Shown piece after piece: positions 49,880 to 59,139 of a DNA stretch of 64,000 nucleotides. Under the pieces are notes generated by a model. It did no database searches. It saw nothing but the letters and a program-made list of their open reading frames with translations, and was not told where the DNA came from. Source of the stretch: Shewanella sp. KX20019 (GTDB taxonomy: Bacteria > Pseudomonadota > Gammaproteobacteria > Enterobacterales > Shewanellaceae); the NCBI RefSeq assembly GCF_016757755.1, contig NZ_CP068437.1:3410001-3474000 (forward strand), given 5' to 3'. Within the stretch, counting starts at the first letter, position 1. Each line of letters begins with the position of its first letter. The translations under genes were made by a program, and so were the position numbers.

Positions 49880-51238
49880 ATGAGCCTCGTACTGATCTTA
49901 CTGGCGGTGATCGCATTTATCGTCATCGCCACCTCAAAATTCAAGCTACATCCATTTTTGACGCTAATTCTAGCTTCATTTATCACCGCATTTGCCTATG
50001 GACTGCCTAGTGCAGATATTGCCAAAACAATCACCTCTGGATTTGGTGGTATTCTCGGTTACATCGGTCTGGTTATCGTACTTGGTACCATTATCGGTAC
50101 CATACTTGAGAAGAGTGGCGCCGCTATCACCATGGCTGATGTGGTCATCAAGGTGCTGGGGAAACGTTTTCCAACCCTGACCATGTCGATCATCGGCTAC
50201 CTAGTCTCTATTCCAGTGTTTTGTGATTCCGGCTTTGTGATCTTAAACTCACTGAAACAGTCGATGGCAAATCGGATGAAGGTCTCAAGCGTTTCAATGA
50301 GTGTTGCACTCGCTACAGGCCTTTATGCCACCCACACCTTCGTACCGCCAACACCAGGCCCTATCGCCGCTGCAGGAAACTTAGGTCTTGAATCAAATCT
50401 TGGCTTGGTTATCTTTGTTGGTGTTTTTGTCGCAGCTATCGCAGCACTAGCCGGAACACTGTGGGCTAATCGTTTTGCCAATGTACAACCAGATGGTGAA
50501 GGCGCAGAAGAGTTACTTAATCAAACTGAAGATTATGAAAAACTCAAACAAACCTACGGCAAATTGCCAAGTCCAACGCGCGCATTTGCACCGATTTTCG
50601 TGCCTATTTTGCTTATCTGTTTTGGCTCTATTGCCAACTTCCCGTCATCTCCACTAGGTGATGGCGCATTGTTTGGCGTATTGGCGTTTTTGGGACAACC
50701 GGTTAATGCATTAATGATTGGTCTATTCCTATCATTGTCACTGCTAAAAAGTAACGACAAAGTAAAAGAGTTCAGTGAGCGTATTAGCCAAGGTCTAGTG
50801 GTTGCAGCACCCATTCTACTTATCACGGGTGCTGGCGGTGCATTTGGTGCGGTACTAAAAGCTACCGAGATAGGCGCATTCTTAGGCACATCGCTATCGG
50901 CATTAGGTATCGGGATCTTTATGCCATTTATCGTTGCAGCGGCATTAAAGTCAGCTCAAGGTTCATCTACCGTTGCACTCGTTGCCACTTCGGCACTAGT
51001 CGCGCCTATGCTGGGTGATATTGGCCTAGCGAGTGACATGGGCCGAGTATTAACAGTAATGGCAATTGGTGCAGGTGCGATGACAGTATCTCATGCTAAC
51101 GACAGCTTCTTCTGGGTAGTAACCCAGTTTAGTCGCATGAGTGTTAAGCAAGCTTATAAGGCACAAACAATGGCAACCTTAATCCAAGGGCTCACGGCCA
51201 TGACTGTAGTGTATATACTGAGCTTATTTCTTATCTAG
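49880..51238 (+). CDS. GntP-family permease, probably for glycerate
   Basis: A 452-residue inner membrane transporter with about 12 hydrophobic segments. Family features include VSIPVFCDSGFVIL, the HTFVPPTPGPIAAA loop and AMTVSHANDSFFWVV near the C-terminus. The GntP family imports gluconate and related sugar acids with protons. The glycerate kinase gene next to it and the CdaR regulator upstream suggest glycerate as substrate. Five As and a GGGAAA precede the ATG. Confidence 0.92.
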   Translation: MSLVLILLAVIAFIVIATSKFKLHPFLTLILASFITAFAYGLPSADIAKTITSGFGGILGYIGLVIVLGTIIGTILEKSGAAITMADVVIKVLGKRFPTLTMSIIGYLVSIPVFCDSGFVILNSLKQSMANRMKVSSVSMSVALATGLYATHTFVPPTPGPIAAAGNLGLESNLGLVIFVGVFVAAIAALAGTLWANRFANVQPDGEGAEELLNQTEDYEKLKQTYGKLPSPTRAFAPIFVPILLICFGSIANFPSSPLGDGALFGVLAFLGQPVNALMIGLFLSLSLLKSNDKVKEFSERISQGLVVAAPILLITGAGGAFGAVLKATEIGAFLGTSLSALGIGIFMPFIVAAALKSAQGSSTVALVATSALVAPMLGDIGLASDMGRVLTVMAIGAGAMTVSHANDSFFWVVTQFSRMSVKQAYKAQTMATLIQGLTAMTVVYILSLFLI

Positions 51239-51262
51239 AGTCCATCTAATAGACTTCAATTA

Positions 51263-51287
51263 AAAGGCGAGGTTCTCTCTCGCCTTT
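51263..51287 (+). terminator. Weak hairpin between the permease and glycerate kinase genes
   Basis: AAAGGCGAG / CTCGCCTTT with a 7-nt loop and no long T-run. It may partly reduce read-through into the kinase gene. Confidence 0.45.
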
Positions 51288-51401
51288 GCACTCAATTAGT
51301 CGTGTTAGTACTAATGCGGGACCAGTAAGACATTTACCTTTCAATAACGCTAATCGTTCACTGAAACAGTTTCAGCCCTCAGCTGAAAATAGGAAGACTG
51401 C

Positions 51402-52559
51402 ATGAAAATTGTGATAGCCCCCGATTCATTCAAAGAAAGCCTCACTGCAATGGAAGTGGCTAACGAAATTGAGCGAGGATTTCGCACGGTATTACCCAAT
51501 GCTGAATATCTCAAAATGCCCGTCGCCGATGGCGGTGAAGGTACTGTGCAGTCGATGGTCGATGCTACTAATGGCAGCCTAGTTTGGACACAGGTTTCCG
51601 GTCCGTTGGGCGACAAAGTCAATGCATTTTATGGCATTTTGGGCGACTACTATCATGGAAATGAAAAAACAGCCGTTATAGAAATGGCTGCAGCATCAGG
51701 CTTACATCTAGTGGCAACAGAGCAGCGTAACCCATTGCTCACCACAAGCTACGGTACTGGTGAACTGATTGTTGACGCGCTAAATAGAGGCATCAAACAC
51801 ATTATTATCGGCCTTGGCGGCAGTGCCACCAATGATGGTGGCGCCGGAATGGCGCAAGCCTTGGGAGTACACCTTTTAGATGCGAACTCTAATGCCCTCG
51901 CCCCAGGCGGCGCTGCCTTAAATCAATTACAGCAAATTGATTTAACGGACCTACATCCACTGGTCTCACAATGCCGCTTTGAAGTCGCTTGCGATGTTAA
52001 TAATCCACTTTGCGGTGAATATGGTGCCGCCGCAATATTTGGCCCTCAAAAAGGTGCAACGAAAAAAATGGTGCAGCAACTCGACAGTGCACTCAACCAT
52101 TATGCCGATGTTATCGCGCAAGCAGGTATTACAGACAATCGCAATCTCGCAGGTGTGGGCGCTGCAGGGGGAATGGGGCTTGGCGTAATGGCATTTCTAA
52201 AGGCAGAGCTTAAGCCTGGAATCGATATTGTAATGAACACCGTTGACCTTGCAGCCCATATTGAGGGAGCAAGCTTAGTTATCACCGGCGAAGGCAAGCT
52301 TGATAGTCAAACATTGCACGGCAAAACCCCAATGGGAGTTGCGGGTGTTGCTAATCAGTTCAATGTGCCTGTTATCGCAATTGCAGGGTGCGTCAGTGAC
52401 GATGCCAACGTGTTATTGGATCATGGTTTTAAAGCACTATTTTCTATCACCCCACGTGCATTGCCACTAGCAGATGTGTTAGCCAATGCTAAAGCAAACC
52501 TTTACGCCACCAGCAAGAATGTAGCGGCGCTCTACTCCCTATCAAGACCAACCAAGTAA
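51402..52559 (+). CDS. garK: Glycerate 2-kinase (type I)
   Basis: A 385-residue protein beginning MKIVIAPDSFKESLTA, with VADGGEGTVQ, a central GLGGSATNDGGAGMAQALG and VITGEGKLDSQTLHGKTP. These are the standard motifs of the GarK/GlxK family. It phosphorylates glycerate to 2-phosphoglycerate, feeding lower glycolysis. With the permease and CdaR it makes a small glycerate-use set. garK and glxK cannot be told apart from sequence alone. Confidence 0.95.
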   Translation: MKIVIAPDSFKESLTAMEVANEIERGFRTVLPNAEYLKMPVADGGEGTVQSMVDATNGSLVWTQVSGPLGDKVNAFYGILGDYYHGNEKTAVIEMAAASGLHLVATEQRNPLLTTSYGTGELIVDALNRGIKHIIIGLGGSATNDGGAGMAQALGVHLLDANSNALAPGGAALNQLQQIDLTDLHPLVSQCRFEVACDVNNPLCGEYGAAAIFGPQKGATKKMVQQLDSALNHYADVIAQAGITDNRNLAGVGAAGGMGLGVMAFLKAELKPGIDIVMNTVDLAAHIEGASLVITGEGKLDSQTLHGKTPMGVAGVANQFNVPVIAIAGCVSDDANVLLDHGFKALFSITPRALPLADVLANAKANLYATSKNVAALYSLSRPTK

Positions 52560-52578
52560 TTTCATTTCGAGTCTGGCT

Positions 52579-52601
52579 AAAGGCGCTGTAGCGCCTTTTT
52601 T
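52579..52601 (+). terminator. garK terminator
   Basis: AAAGGCGCTGTAGCGCCTTTTTT, a compact stem with T-run about 20 nt after the stop. Confidence 0.8.
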
Positions 52602-52754
52602 AAAACCTCATGCGCAAACCTGTTTGAACACCAGCCCTTAATAGCAATTTACTTTTCTACTTGAAGCGCTATAAAGCTTAACGTAAAGTGAGCATCCCAT
52701 TTTAAAGACTGATCCAGCACACATTAATGGCGTGTTGAGTAGAGATTGTTAGCC

Positions 52755-54413
52755 ATGACACCTAGACGAGCCACCGCTTCAGAAGAAGCACTACTGAGAA
52801 TTTTTACAGTTCCAGAAGCCCCTGATTCAACCCTTAGTGTTATTGAACAAAATATCTCACAGAACTTAATGGGTTTTTTACAAGACAGCGTCGTGGCCGT
52901 TGAAAAGCCCTTAACTGAAATCGAGCTGGACTTTCAGCAACACCGAATTCCCGCTGCGCCGCAGTTTGTCTCAGATTATGCTGATGACATGATGAAAACC
53001 TTAGTCGCTCATTCAGTCCACACCTCAGCGCCGAGCTTCATCGGCCACATGACATCAGCACTGCCCTACTTTGTATTACCGCTATCAAAAATGATGGTCG
53101 GCTTAAATCAAAACTTGGTCAAAATAGAAACATCAAAAGCGTTTACACCACTAGAGCGCCAAGTACTGGGGATGATGCATCACCTTATTTATGAAGAGAA
53201 TGATGATTTTTATCAGAATTGGATGCACAGTGCTAACGTTTCATTAGGCGCATTTTGCTCCGGCGGCACGGTTGCCAATATCACCGCACTCTGGACCGCA
53301 CGTAACCAGTTGCTAAAGGCGGATGGAGAGTATCGCGGTGTTGCCGCTCAAGGGGTCATGAAGGGGCTGCGTCACTATGGCTTTGACGATTTAGCGATAC
53401 TGGTGTCCGAGCGAGGTCATTATTCATTAGCTAAAACGGCTGACCTGCTTGGTATCGGCCGCGAAAATATTATTCAAGTTCCGACCTCAAGCGACAACAA
53501 GGTCGATGTGGCAAAGATGCGCCAAATCGCTGAAAAACTTACAGCCGACAATATTAAAGTAATGGCCATTGTTGGCGTTGCAGGTACCACCGAGACAGGT
53601 AATGTCGATCCACTCGGTGCGTTAGCAGATTTGGCTGAAGAGTTAAACTGTCACTTCCATGTTGACGCTGCCTGGGGCGGCGCCAGTCTGTTATCTAAAA
53701 AGTACCGTTATCTATTAGCCGGAATTGAACGCGCTGATTCAGTGACTATTGATGCTCACAAGCAGATGTACGTGCCAATGGGCGCGGGAATGGTTATTTT
53801 TAAAGATCCCACGTTTGCTAACGCGATTAAGCATCATGCTGAGTATATTCTCAGAAAAGGCTCAAAGGATTTAGGCAGCCAAACGCTAGAGGGATCTCGT
53901 CCCGGTATGGCGATGTTAGTCCATGCTTGCCTGCAAGTTATTGGCCGTGATGGCTACGAAATACTGATCAACAATAGTCTGGATAAAGCCCATTACTTTG
54001 CAGAGCTGATTAATAGCAATAGCGATTTTGAGTTGGTGTCTAAGCCAGAGCTTTGCCTATTAACCTACCGTTATGTTCCACAAATAGTGCAAACGGCAAT
54101 GGCAACTGCACGGGCTAACAATGATGTACAAAAGCTCATTGAATTTAATGCCCTGCTCGATGGCCTCACTAAATTTGTGCAGAAACGTCAACGTGAACAA
54201 GGTACCTCATTTGTATCACGCACACGTATTAATCCAGAAAACCAGCAATTGATGAAGATCAAAGCGGTTGTATTTCGAGTGGTGTTAGCCAATCCACTCA
54301 CGACACATGAGATTTTACAGCAGGTACTTGCCGAGCAAGCAGTTATCGCCTCGCAAGAGCATCGATTTTTACCACAACTGCTGGCATTGGCAGAGCAATA
54401 CAAAGCGCCCTAG
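52755..54413 (+). CDS. panP: PLP-dependent aspartate 1-decarboxylase (PanP-type)
   Basis: A 552-residue group II decarboxylase. It shows SVHTSAPSFIGHMTSALP, GAFCSGGTVANITALW, HVDAAWGGA and the PLP Lys in TIDAHKQMYVPMGAG (near residue 335). The family assignment to PLP decarboxylases is firm. PanP supplies beta-alanine for coenzyme A synthesis in bacteria without PanD. That specific role is inferred from overall resemblance to the Vibrio protein. The ATG at 52755 is preferred over a TTG three codons earlier. Confidence 0.88.
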   Translation: MTPRRATASEEALLRIFTVPEAPDSTLSVIEQNISQNLMGFLQDSVVAVEKPLTEIELDFQQHRIPAAPQFVSDYADDMMKTLVAHSVHTSAPSFIGHMTSALPYFVLPLSKMMVGLNQNLVKIETSKAFTPLERQVLGMMHHLIYEENDDFYQNWMHSANVSLGAFCSGGTVANITALWTARNQLLKADGEYRGVAAQGVMKGLRHYGFDDLAILVSERGHYSLAKTADLLGIGRENIIQVPTSSDNKVDVAKMRQIAEKLTADNIKVMAIVGVAGTTETGNVDPLGALADLAEELNCHFHVDAAWGGASLLSKKYRYLLAGIERADSVTIDAHKQMYVPMGAGMVIFKDPTFANAIKHHAEYILRKGSKDLGSQTLEGSRPGMAMLVHACLQVIGRDGYEILINNSLDKAHYFAELINSNSDFELVSKPELCLLTYRYVPQIVQTAMATARANNDVQKLIEFNALLDGLTKFVQKRQREQGTSFVSRTRINPENQQLMKIKAVVFRVVLANPLTTHEILQQVLAEQAVIASQEHRFLPQLLALAEQYKAP

Positions 54414-54487
54414 TGCATTAGAACATCAGCACAGTGCGCTGGGCTTGTTTCCTACTTGTTCTTAAGTAAACCGTTATTCAGTCGTTC

Positions 54488-55123
54488 TTATTCAGAGTCT
54501 AGCCGAGCGGTGATAAACAAGTCTGTCACTTCACCCATAGGACTTGCTTGTTGCTTGCGTTGTAACGCCAATAATTTGAAGCCTCGACGGCTCAGAGCTG
54601 GTACTAGCTGCTCTGCATGATGAAAGTAGGTAAACATTTTATCACCATCACTGGAAGTATCCTCTCGTACTTTAGGGCATTCTCCCTCCATGGTGCTCAA
54701 ATACAAAACCCCTCCCGTTTTAAGTCTCTGCGCCGCAGCATCAATCAGCGCTATCGCCTCTTGTCTATCAAGATAGGGTAAACAGAAACCACACATGATG
54801 GCGTCGAATTGCTCATCAACACGGTTTAAATGGCGGCTATCGAGTTGCAAAACCTCTATTTTGGGATTATTTTTCTTCGCTAGCAGCAACATATTTGGCG
54901 CAAGATCCGTTGCCAGTATCGACAAATTGGGTTTTTCAGACAGTAACATTTTGGTGATATTGCCAGGACCGCAAGCAAGTTCTAATACGCGTGCATCATC
55001 ACTGGGTAGATGGTTAATAAATGAATCAAAGGTGTCAGAATACATAGTTAGGTCCATGTATTTATCTTGATACCTTTGAGCCAGCTTATCAAAGGTATTT
55101 ACCGATATTTGATTATTATCCAT
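54488..55123 (-). CDS. Class I SAM-dependent methyltransferase
   Basis: A 211-residue protein with motif I VLELACGPGNIT, then ILATDLAPNMLLLAKK, the acidic FDAIMCGFCLPYL and LKTGGVLYLSTMEGE, the usual order for a Rossmann methyltransferase. The substrate cannot be told. The ATG at 55123 is preferred because AGGGAGCGG lies just upstream; an ORF from a GTG seven codons earlier would include the RBS. It converges on panP. Confidence 0.85.
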   Translation of the reverse strand: MDNNQISVNTFDKLAQRYQDKYMDLTMYSDTFDSFINHLPSDDARVLELACGPGNITKMLLSEKPNLSILATDLAPNMLLLAKKNNPKIEVLQLDSRHLNRVDEQFDAIMCGFCLPYLDRQEAIALIDAAAQRLKTGGVLYLSTMEGECPKVREDTSSDGDKMFTYFHHAEQLVPALSRRGFKLLALQRKQQASPMGEVTDLFITARLDSE

Positions 55124-55289
55124 TAGACCGCTCCCTAGCACCAAGTGCTTACCATTTACACCACCATTGATTAATTAATCATCTACACTATCGTGCAATT
55201 AACTGTTTAACAACAGCTAAATTTATGTAACCCAACTTTAGCGCTAACGAGTAAGTTATCTATTAGTTTTATCAAGCTACGTTTGACCA

Positions 55290-55755
55290 AAGTCGTGCCG
55301 CTTCGCCCACACACAAGCCAAAGGGGAAAGCGCTTGTCCACTTTCGCGAATCCTCAGCGCCCCGGCGAAATTTAAAAAGCGAAATTTCCAACGGGGGAAA
55401 TTAGATTCTGCACGTTAGTTTAAATGTCTTTATGTTCTGGCGTTTACTTGAAGGCTACACTTCCCTTTATTAGAACTAAAAACTCAAATGCTGTGAGTTT
55501 GCGCTTTTCGAAACCAGTGTAGGTGCGGCTGAGGCCTTCGGAAACAGGCCAATTATGTTCCAGACATAATTTGGCATTTCCTCCGTCCTTGGAGGTCAGA
55601 TGATTTCGTTGAGGCTTCAGGGACCCTTTCTTTTATAAAGAGTTGTGGCGAGCCGCAGTAGCGTCTGCACATGCGCCGACCGCAGGTCATTGGAACCACT
55701 TTGGTCAGCAGCTAACGTATTTATGCCCCAAAACGTGCTGGCTGCAATATCAGTT
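55290..55755. repeat. Diverged direct repeat, copy 1
   Basis: This copy pairs with 55783-56180. Shared blocks include CTTCGCCCACAC, CTCAGCGCCCCGGCGAAATTT, CCAACGGGGGA, CGCTTTTCGAAACCAGTGTA and CGCAGGTCATTGGAACCAC. The offset is 489-490 bp in the first part and 425 bp at the end. Copy 1 has extra sequence holding the hairpin at 55551-55571. No gene is supported in 55124-56262; the frames across it look incidental. Confidence 0.8.
55551..55600. repeat. Paired hairpin related to the folD-cysS repeat
   Basis: AATTATGT-TCCAG-ACATAATT is followed by CCTCC-GTCCTT-GGAGG. The first carries the same TGTTCCAGACA heart as the 50-bp units at 9351. The second has a similar place and pattern with a different stem. 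Confidence 0.6.
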
Positions 55756-55782
55756 ATTGCTTTTTCAAATCAGAATCAACGT

Positions 55783-56180
55783 CGTGGTGCTTCGCCCACA
55801 CCAGAGTCAAGGGGCAAAGCGCTTGCGCCCCTTGACAATCCCTCAGCGCCCCGGCGAAATTTCTGAAAAACGAAACTTCCAACGGGGGAGATTATATTCT
55901 GCAATTTAGGTTATATGCCTTTAAGCAAAGGCGTTTACTGAAAGTTACGATTTCTAACTGCAGCATTTAATACGCAAATGCTGGATGATCACGCTTTTCG
56001 AAACCAGTGTAGATGCAACTGAGGCCTTCGGTTTCAGGGATGAAACCGCAGAGCGGCCATGGATGGCGCAAAGCGAGCCTCTGTGGCGTCTGCACATACG
56101 CTGACCGCAGGTCATTGGAACCACCTTTGCCTGAAGGTAACTCATTTTTGTCCAAAAACGAGCTTATCTCTGAAGTGGTC
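55783..56180. repeat. Diverged direct repeat, copy 2
   Basis: The second copy of the block at 55290-55755. It also has a perfect small hairpin CGGTTTCA-GGGA-TGAAACCG (56028-56048) and CCATGGATGG at 56058-56067, the reverse complement of the core in the 9351 repeat. Confidence 0.8.
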
Positions 56181-56221
56181 AACCACGCCCATGCACCTAT
56201 TCTCAGAGTTACAATTCCAAT

Positions 56222-56246
56222 AAAAAGCCACCTTGACGGTGGCCTC
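56222..56246 (-). terminator. Terminator of the phosphohexomutase gene
   Basis: On the minus strand GCCACC-GTCAA-GGTGGC is followed by TTTTTA, about 20 nt after the stop. Confidence 0.8.
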
Positions 56247-56262
56247 AAAACTCGTTGGTGAC

Positions 56263-57984
56263 CTACTTAGGTAAATCTGCCTGATGCGCCTTAATAAAGG
56301 CATCCATATTGGCCTGCGCTCTACGTTGGGCGCTTGCTAATGTGTCGTTTTCATTCATGGTTTCTACTACTTCGTAATAACACTTTATCTTTGGCTCAGT
56401 GCCCGATGGCCTAACAATCACGCGACTATTATTTTCGAGGCGATAGATGAGTACATCACTGGCTGGTAAACTAATATCTTCCTCGCCTCCATCAGCGAAG
56501 AAGCGTTTACCTAGGCTGATATCATCAGTTGATACTATCTTATGCCCTGCTATTGATTGCGGTGGGTTATCACGCAAGTAGGCACCAATATTCGGTGTAG
56601 TCGGTTGTAACGCGATACTCACTTGGCTATTGAGATGGAATCCATGCTGTTGATATATCGCCTCCAACCTATCCCATATCGTTTGCCCTTGACTGGCAAG
56701 CTCTGCAGTCAGTTGTGCAAAGCCCACTAAGGCAGATAAGCCATCTTTGTCCCACACCATGGTACCAAGTGTGTAACCGAGCGCTTCTTCATAGGCAAAC
56801 AAGAATTGATTGTTGTCAGTTTGCTCACTCATACCGACATTGGTCAGCCACTTAAAGCCCGTTAATGTTGTGCGGCAAGTTGCTTCTAAACTGGCTGCCA
56901 CTTTAGATAGAAGGCTTGATGACACAATTGTTGTACAGGTAAAACGCTGATTATCGGGCGCATGGCTCAACAAGTAATGGCCGAATAACACCCCAACTTG
57001 ATCGCCAGTCAGCATTTGGTAATCACCATCGAGCGTACGCACAGCAACTGCAAAGCGATCAGCATCGGGATCGTTCGCGCACGCCAGCATGGCGTTATGC
57101 TTTCTAGCCTCTGCAATCACCAAGTCCATCGCACCCTTCTCTTCAGGGTTTGGAAAATTTACCGTTGGAAAGTCACCATCGGGCTGCGCTTGAGCCGCTA
57201 CCGAGTATACCTTGCTAAAACCAGCATCCTTTAACACATCAAGCGCCATTTCATTACCGACACCATGCATTGCGGTATAAGCGAGGCTGACCTGTTCTGG
57301 TTCTGTATGATTCTGTAATACAGGTGATTGACGTACTCCATCGCGGTAAGACTGATAAAAATCATCAGACAGAACCTGCAACTTACCAGTGATTAAAGCG
57401 CCATCAAGTGAGGTTAACGTTATCTGCTCGTTGGCGGCCTTTTCAATACACGCGGCAATTCCGCTGTCGTGAGGCGGAATGATTTGCGCGCCATTGCCCC
57501 AATACACCTTATAACCATTGTATTGCGGTGGGTTATGGCTAGCGGTAACCACGATGCCTGCAGCAGCGTCAAGGTGTAGCACCCCAAACGCCACTAACGG
57601 CGTTGCGGCTATTCTTTTCGTAAGATAGACCTTAATCCCAAGTCCGCACAATACAGCGGCCGCATCTTCGGCAAACTGTTGTGAATCATGGCGGCCGTCA
57701 TAACCAATCACCACTCCACGGGTAGCAATGTCGCTGACTTGCGACTTTAAATATGCACCTAGCCCGGCTGATGTTTGCTGCACAACTAAGCGATTCATTC
57801 GAGTCGGTCCTGCGCCAACCACGCCTCTAAGCCCTGCAGTACCAAAAGCTAAACGTCCAGCAAAGCGTGAAATCAAAGCTTGCTCATCACCAGCGTCAAC
57901 CAACGCTTGTAGCTCCTCACGCATTAGTGGGTCGGGATCATTGTTGAGCCAGTGCTGCACTCTAAATTTTAACTGCGTATCCAT
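56263..57984 (-). CDS. Alpha-D-phosphohexomutase (phosphoglucomutase/phosphomannomutase type)
   Basis: A 573-residue enzyme. The phosphoserine loop is VVTASHNPPQYNGYK with Ser149, the Mg loop is DPDADRF, the sugar loop includes EEALGY, and the phosphate site is RPSGTEPKIK. It moves phosphate between C1 and C6 of hexoses. It resembles the long PGM2/PgcA branch more than classical Pgm. Substrate preference cannot be set from sequence. Confidence 0.93.
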   Translation of the reverse strand: MDTQLKFRVQHWLNNDPDPLMREELQALVDAGDEQALISRFAGRLAFGTAGLRGVVGAGPTRMNRLVVQQTSAGLGAYLKSQVSDIATRGVVIGYDGRHDSQQFAEDAAAVLCGLGIKVYLTKRIAATPLVAFGVLHLDAAAGIVVTASHNPPQYNGYKVYWGNGAQIIPPHDSGIAACIEKAANEQITLTSLDGALITGKLQVLSDDFYQSYRDGVRQSPVLQNHTEPEQVSLAYTAMHGVGNEMALDVLKDAGFSKVYSVAAQAQPDGDFPTVNFPNPEEKGAMDLVIAEARKHNAMLACANDPDADRFAVAVRTLDGDYQMLTGDQVGVLFGHYLLSHAPDNQRFTCTTIVSSSLLSKVAASLEATCRTTLTGFKWLTNVGMSEQTDNNQFLFAYEEALGYTLGTMVWDKDGLSALVGFAQLTAELASQGQTIWDRLEAIYQQHGFHLNSQVSIALQPTTPNIGAYLRDNPPQSIAGHKIVSTDDISLGKRFFADGGEEDISLPASDVLIYRLENNSRVIVRPSGTEPKIKCYYEVVETMNENDTLASAQRRAQANMDAFIKAHQADLPK

Positions 57985-58203
57985 GATTTACTCCAGTTGC
58001 TGCCAGCCAGATAACCGATATTCGTTTCATACTCGATATACACGAACGGCTACTGTAATTGAAAACGATTACTATCCACATTAAGCCTAGCCCAAACAGA
58101 GAACAAGATAATTTGCATTAAAGTTTTTACATCGACTAATACCAGAAACCATCTGTGATAGTGTAAAATGGCAAGCCAAACATTGATGACAGCGTAATAA
58201 GAG

Positions 58204-59040
58204 ATGAGCCTGCTAAAAAACGAATGCCATATCAAGGTCACTGATCCCGAAATTGATGCGGCGAGCTTACTGTCAGAGCAGACAGAACTGAGTAAGCAAG
58301 CCATAAAGCAGGCGATGCAGAAAGGTGCGGTTTGGTTGACTCATGGCAAACAAACCAATCGCTTAAGGCGGGCAAAAAAAGCCCTTAATCAAGGTGATGA
58401 GCTACACCTTTACTACAATCAAGCTGTATTGGATGAGCGAGTCGAAGACGCACAACTGCTGTTTGACGAGGGGCAATACAGTGTGTGGTATAAGCCTTTT
58501 GGCGTGCGTTGCCAAGGCTCTAAATGGAGCGATCACACCACGATTAATCGCTTTGCAGAGACTCATCTAGAGCCTGCACGCAGTGCCTATATTATCCATA
58601 GACTCGATCTCGCAGCGACTGGCCTTATCGTGCTCGGCCACAGTAAAAAGGTTACCGCCGCCATCGCTAAGTTATTTGAAACTCGCGCCTTAGATAAGTA
58701 CTACCAAGTCATTGTAGAGGGAGAGTTTTCTAAGTCAAAGGTAACAATCGACACTGATGTTGATGGCAAAGCGGCGCTATCCTACGCCCATCGATTGGAA
58801 TACAACGCTGAGCTTAATCAATCGAAAGTACAAGTAAAAATAGAGTCAGGTAGAAAACACCAAATACGGGTGCACATGGCGAGTTTAGGTCATCCTGTTG
58901 TCGGTGATAGATTGCACGGCAATGGCAGTGAAGCGACGCCCAATCTACAGCTGACCTCATGCTATTTAAACTTTATCTGCCCAGTGACTCAACAAGATAA
59001 AGTCTTTGAATTACCACAAGCTTATCGTCCACACTTTTAG
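58204..59040 (+). CDS. RluA-family 23S rRNA/tRNA pseudouridine synthase
   Basis: A 278-residue enzyme with an S4-like N-terminal part and the catalytic motif HRLDLAATG (Asp135). It also has YYQVIVEG and the C-terminal SGRKHQIRVHMASLGHPVVGDRLHG. It converts uridine to pseudouridine in RNA. Which site is modified is not clear; it is shorter than RluC or RluD and closest in size to RluA-type enzymes. Confidence 0.9.
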   Translation: MSLLKNECHIKVTDPEIDAASLLSEQTELSKQAIKQAMQKGAVWLTHGKQTNRLRRAKKALNQGDELHLYYNQAVLDERVEDAQLLFDEGQYSVWYKPFGVRCQGSKWSDHTTINRFAETHLEPARSAYIIHRLDLAATGLIVLGHSKKVTAAIAKLFETRALDKYYQVIVEGEFSKSKVTIDTDVDGKAALSYAHRLEYNAELNQSKVQVKIESGRKHQIRVHMASLGHPVVGDRLHGNGSEATPNLQLTSCYLNFICPVTQQDKVFELPQAYRPHF

Positions 59041-59057
59041 GTTTATATTTACAATAA

Positions 59058-59085
59058 AGGCCACTCTTTAATTAAAAAGTGGCCT
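59058..59085 (+). terminator. Hairpin after the pseudouridine synthase gene
   Basis: AGGCCACT / AGTGGCCT with an A/T-rich loop about 18 nt after the stop. The T-run is poor, so confidence is moderate. Confidence 0.5.
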
Positions 59086-59139
59086 AAGCATGTACTCTGA
59101 CGAAATTTTATTTTCACCGCGCTCTATGCAATTACAGCC

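Noticed and set aside
55643..56261. Several 60-93-residue frames in the duplicated block
   Set aside because: Equivalent frames are not kept in both copies and no RBS or family motif is present.
58060..58080. Fur-like sequence between the phosphohexomutase and pseudouridine synthase genes
   Set aside because: Only about 10 of 19 positions match and neither neighbour is an expected iron-controlled gene.
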